DNA from: Actinomycetes bacterium
GTDB taxonomy: Bacteria; Actinomycetota; Actinomycetes; Actinomycetales; Cellulomonadaceae
NCBI GenBank assembly: GCA_023461115.1
Contig: JAEWOA010000241.1
Location: forward strand, 1 to 7,140
Length of the DNA stretch: 7,140 bases
Direction of reading: 5' to 3'
Shown: positions 5,850-7,140 of the stretch, one piece after another
Layout: the number at the start of each line of letters is the position of its first letter
How positions within the stretch are numbered: position 1 is the stretch's first letter
Translations under genes and position numbers: made by a program
Notes under the pieces: generated by a model
The model's input: the letters and a program-made list of their open reading frames with translations, nothing else
Databases searched by the model: none
What the model was told of the DNA's origin: nothing

Positions 5850-7112
5850 TTAGCCGTTCGCCGCCGCGAGCGCGATGTCCGAGCGGTGGTGCGCTCCGTC
5901 GAGCGCGATCCGCTCGACGCCGCGGTACGCGGCAGCGCGCGCCTGCGCGAGCGTGCCGCCGACCCCGACCACCGAGAGCACGCGGCCCCCGGCGCTCACC
6001 ACGGCGCCCGCGGCATCCCGGGCGGTCCCGGCGTGCAGCACGTGCACACCGGGCTCCGAGTCGGCGTCCTCGAGCCCACGGATCGGGTCTCCCGTGCGGC
6101 TCGTCGTCGGGTATCCCTCCGACGCGACCACGACTGTGACGGCGGCGTCCGCGCGCCACTCCAACGCGGGCAGCGAGCCGAGGCCCCCGGTCGCGGTGGC
6201 CAGCAGCACGCGCGCGAGCGGAGTGGCGAGCCGCGCGAGCACCACCTGCGTCTCGGGGTCGCCGAACCGCGCGTTGAACTCGACCACGCGCACGCCCTTG
6301 CTGGTCAGCGCGAGCCCGCAGTAGAGCACGCCGACGAACGGTGTGCCGCGACGCCGCATCTCGTCGACCGTGGGCCGCGCGACGCGCTCGACGACCTCGT
6401 CGACGAGCCCCGTCGGCGCCCACGGCAGCGGCGAGTACGCCCCCATGCCGCCCGTGTTGGGGCCCTGGTCACCGTCGTGCGCGCGCTTGAAGTCCTGCGC
6501 GGGCACCAACGGCACGATGTGCTCGCCATCCGAGAGGACGAACAGCGAGACCTCCGGGCCGTCCAGGTACTCCTCGACGACGACACGGCCACCGGGCTTG
6601 GCGAGGCACGCGAGCGCGTGGTCGAGCGCCGCGGCGCGGTCGTCGGTGACCACGACGCCCTTGCCCGCGGCGAGCCCGTCCTCCTTGACGACGTACGGGG
6701 CGCCGAACTCGTCGAGCGCGGCCTCGACCTCGGGGGCGGTCTGCGCGACGCGGGGCGCGGCCGTGGGGACGCCGGCCGCCGCCATGACCTCCTTGGCGAA
6801 CGCCTTGGAGCCCTCGAGCCGCGCGGCCTGGCCCGACGGCCCGAACACGGGGATGCCCGCGGCGCGCACCGCGTCGCCCACGCCCGCGACGAGCGGCGCC
6901 TCGGGCCCGACGACGACGAGGTCGACGCCCAGGCGGGTGGCCAGCGCCGTGACCGCGGCGCCGTCGAGCTGGTCGACCTCGTGCAGCGTGGCGACCGCCC
7001 CGATCCCGGGGTTCCCGGGCGCCGCGTGCAGCTCGCGCACCTCCGGGTCGAGCGAGAGGGCTCGCGTGATCGCGTGCTCGCGGGCGCCGGTTCCGACGAC
7101 GAGGATCTTCAC
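5850..7112 (-). CDS. purD: Phosphoribosylamine-glycine ligase (GAR synthetase)
   Basis: This cytoplasmic enzyme catalyses the second step of purine synthesis, joining phosphoribosylamine and glycine with ATP. The 420-aa length is normal and the ATP-grasp architecture is complete. The N-domain carries ILVVGTGAREHA (3-14) and APGNPGI (31-37). Next come DLVVVGPEAPL (64-74), GPSGQAARLEGSKAFAK (91-107) and the ATP-grasp core VVKEDGLAAGKGVVV (141-155) with K143. The central region has EEYLDGPEVS (180-189) and GDQGPNTGGMGAYSP (214-228). The metal-binding signature is EFNARFGDPETQ (278-289), and a C-terminal domain follows from about 320. The start is GTG 7112, giving the canonical family N-terminus; only 28 bp of upstream sequence is available. 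One small oddity is E144 where many homologues have Ala (KADG). It is read in the same direction as the cassette, 104 bp ahead of it. Confidence 0.97.
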   Translation of the reverse strand: MKILVVGTGAREHAITRALSLDPEVRELHAAPGNPGIGAVATLHEVDQLDGAAVTALATRLGVDLVVVGPEAPLVAGVGDAVRAAGIPVFGPSGQAARLEGSKAFAKEVMAAAGVPTAAPRVAQTAPEVEAALDEFGAPYVVKEDGLAAGKGVVVTDDRAAALDHALACLAKPGGRVVVEEYLDGPEVSLFVLSDGEHIVPLVPAQDFKRAHDGDQGPNTGGMGAYSPLPWAPTGLVDEVVERVARPTVDEMRRRGTPFVGVLYCGLALTSKGVRVVEFNARFGDPETQVVLARLATPLARVLLATATGGLGSLPALEWRADAAVTVVVASEGYPTTSRTGDPIRGLEDADSEPGVHVLHAGTARDAAGAVVSAGGRVLSVVGVGGTLAQARAAAYRGVERIALDGAHHRSDIALAAANG

Positions 7113-7119
7113 GGCGCCG

Positions 7120-7125
7120 ACCCTA
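7120..7125 (-). promoter_or_regulatory. TAGGGT element before purD: -10 box of a leaderless mRNA or weak Shine-Dalgarno
   Basis: TAGGGT fits TANNNT and ends 7 nt before GTG 7112, so it could place the transcription start on the first base of the start codon. AGGG in it could instead be a weak ribosome binding site 8 nt from the start. The window ends 15 bp upstream, so a -35 box cannot be examined. Confidence 0.35.
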
Positions 7126-7140
7126 CCGGGCGGCGCCGCG

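Noticed and set aside
1..7140. tRNA, rRNA, CRISPR array, insertion sequence or purine riboswitch
   Set aside because: No cloverleaf, spaced direct repeats, transposase frame with inverted ends, or conserved riboswitch core was found in the short non-coding gaps.

Overview
The window looks like chromosomal DNA of a very GC-rich actinomycete. GC/GC codon bias is strong, GTG starts are common, TANNNT-type -10 boxes sit close to start codons, and a long stop-free shadow frame lies opposite the real genes. The style fits Cellulomonadaceae or related Micrococcales, but that placement is an impression and not a measurement. All five complete genes and the one partial gene are on the minus strand, so transcription runs from high to low coordinates. 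I see no RNA genes, insertion sequences, CRISPR array or integration scars.

In transcription order the layout is: purD (7112-5850, GAR synthetase); a 104-bp gap with a plausible promoter and a 5'-leader hairpin; a tightly overlapped three-gene cassette (5745-2569); an 82-bp gap; purC (2486-1569, SAICAR synthase); a gap of about 120 bp with a leaderless-type -10 box and a perfect 15-bp palindrome; then a metal-dependent amidohydrolase of the YtcJ / amidohydrolase-3 type that runs off the window at position 1. The amidohydrolase was read directly from the minus strand.

The two purine genes are ordinary housekeeping genes of the IMP pathway. The accessory element is the cassette between them. 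It encodes a small, cysteine-free secreted protein (114 aa precursor, about 89 aa after signal-peptide removal), a LolD/MacB-type ABC ATPase (235 aa), and a 711-aa FtsX-type permease with two halves and two large extracytoplasmic domains. Start and stop codons overlap by 8 nt and then 4 nt, so the three products are probably translationally coupled and work together. The arrangement recalls lactococcin-972-type bacteriocin loci, which combine a secreted cysteine-free peptide, a dedicated ABC ATPase and a membrane protein of about 650-700 aa. However, the small protein does not show the lactococcin 972 motifs I would expect, so it may be a different kind of secreted effector, signal or envelope peptide. 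It is the best candidate in the window for something undescribed.

The gap ahead of purC contains no TA dinucleotide and no terminator. An essential purine gene may therefore depend on transcripts that start at the cassette promoter or at purD.
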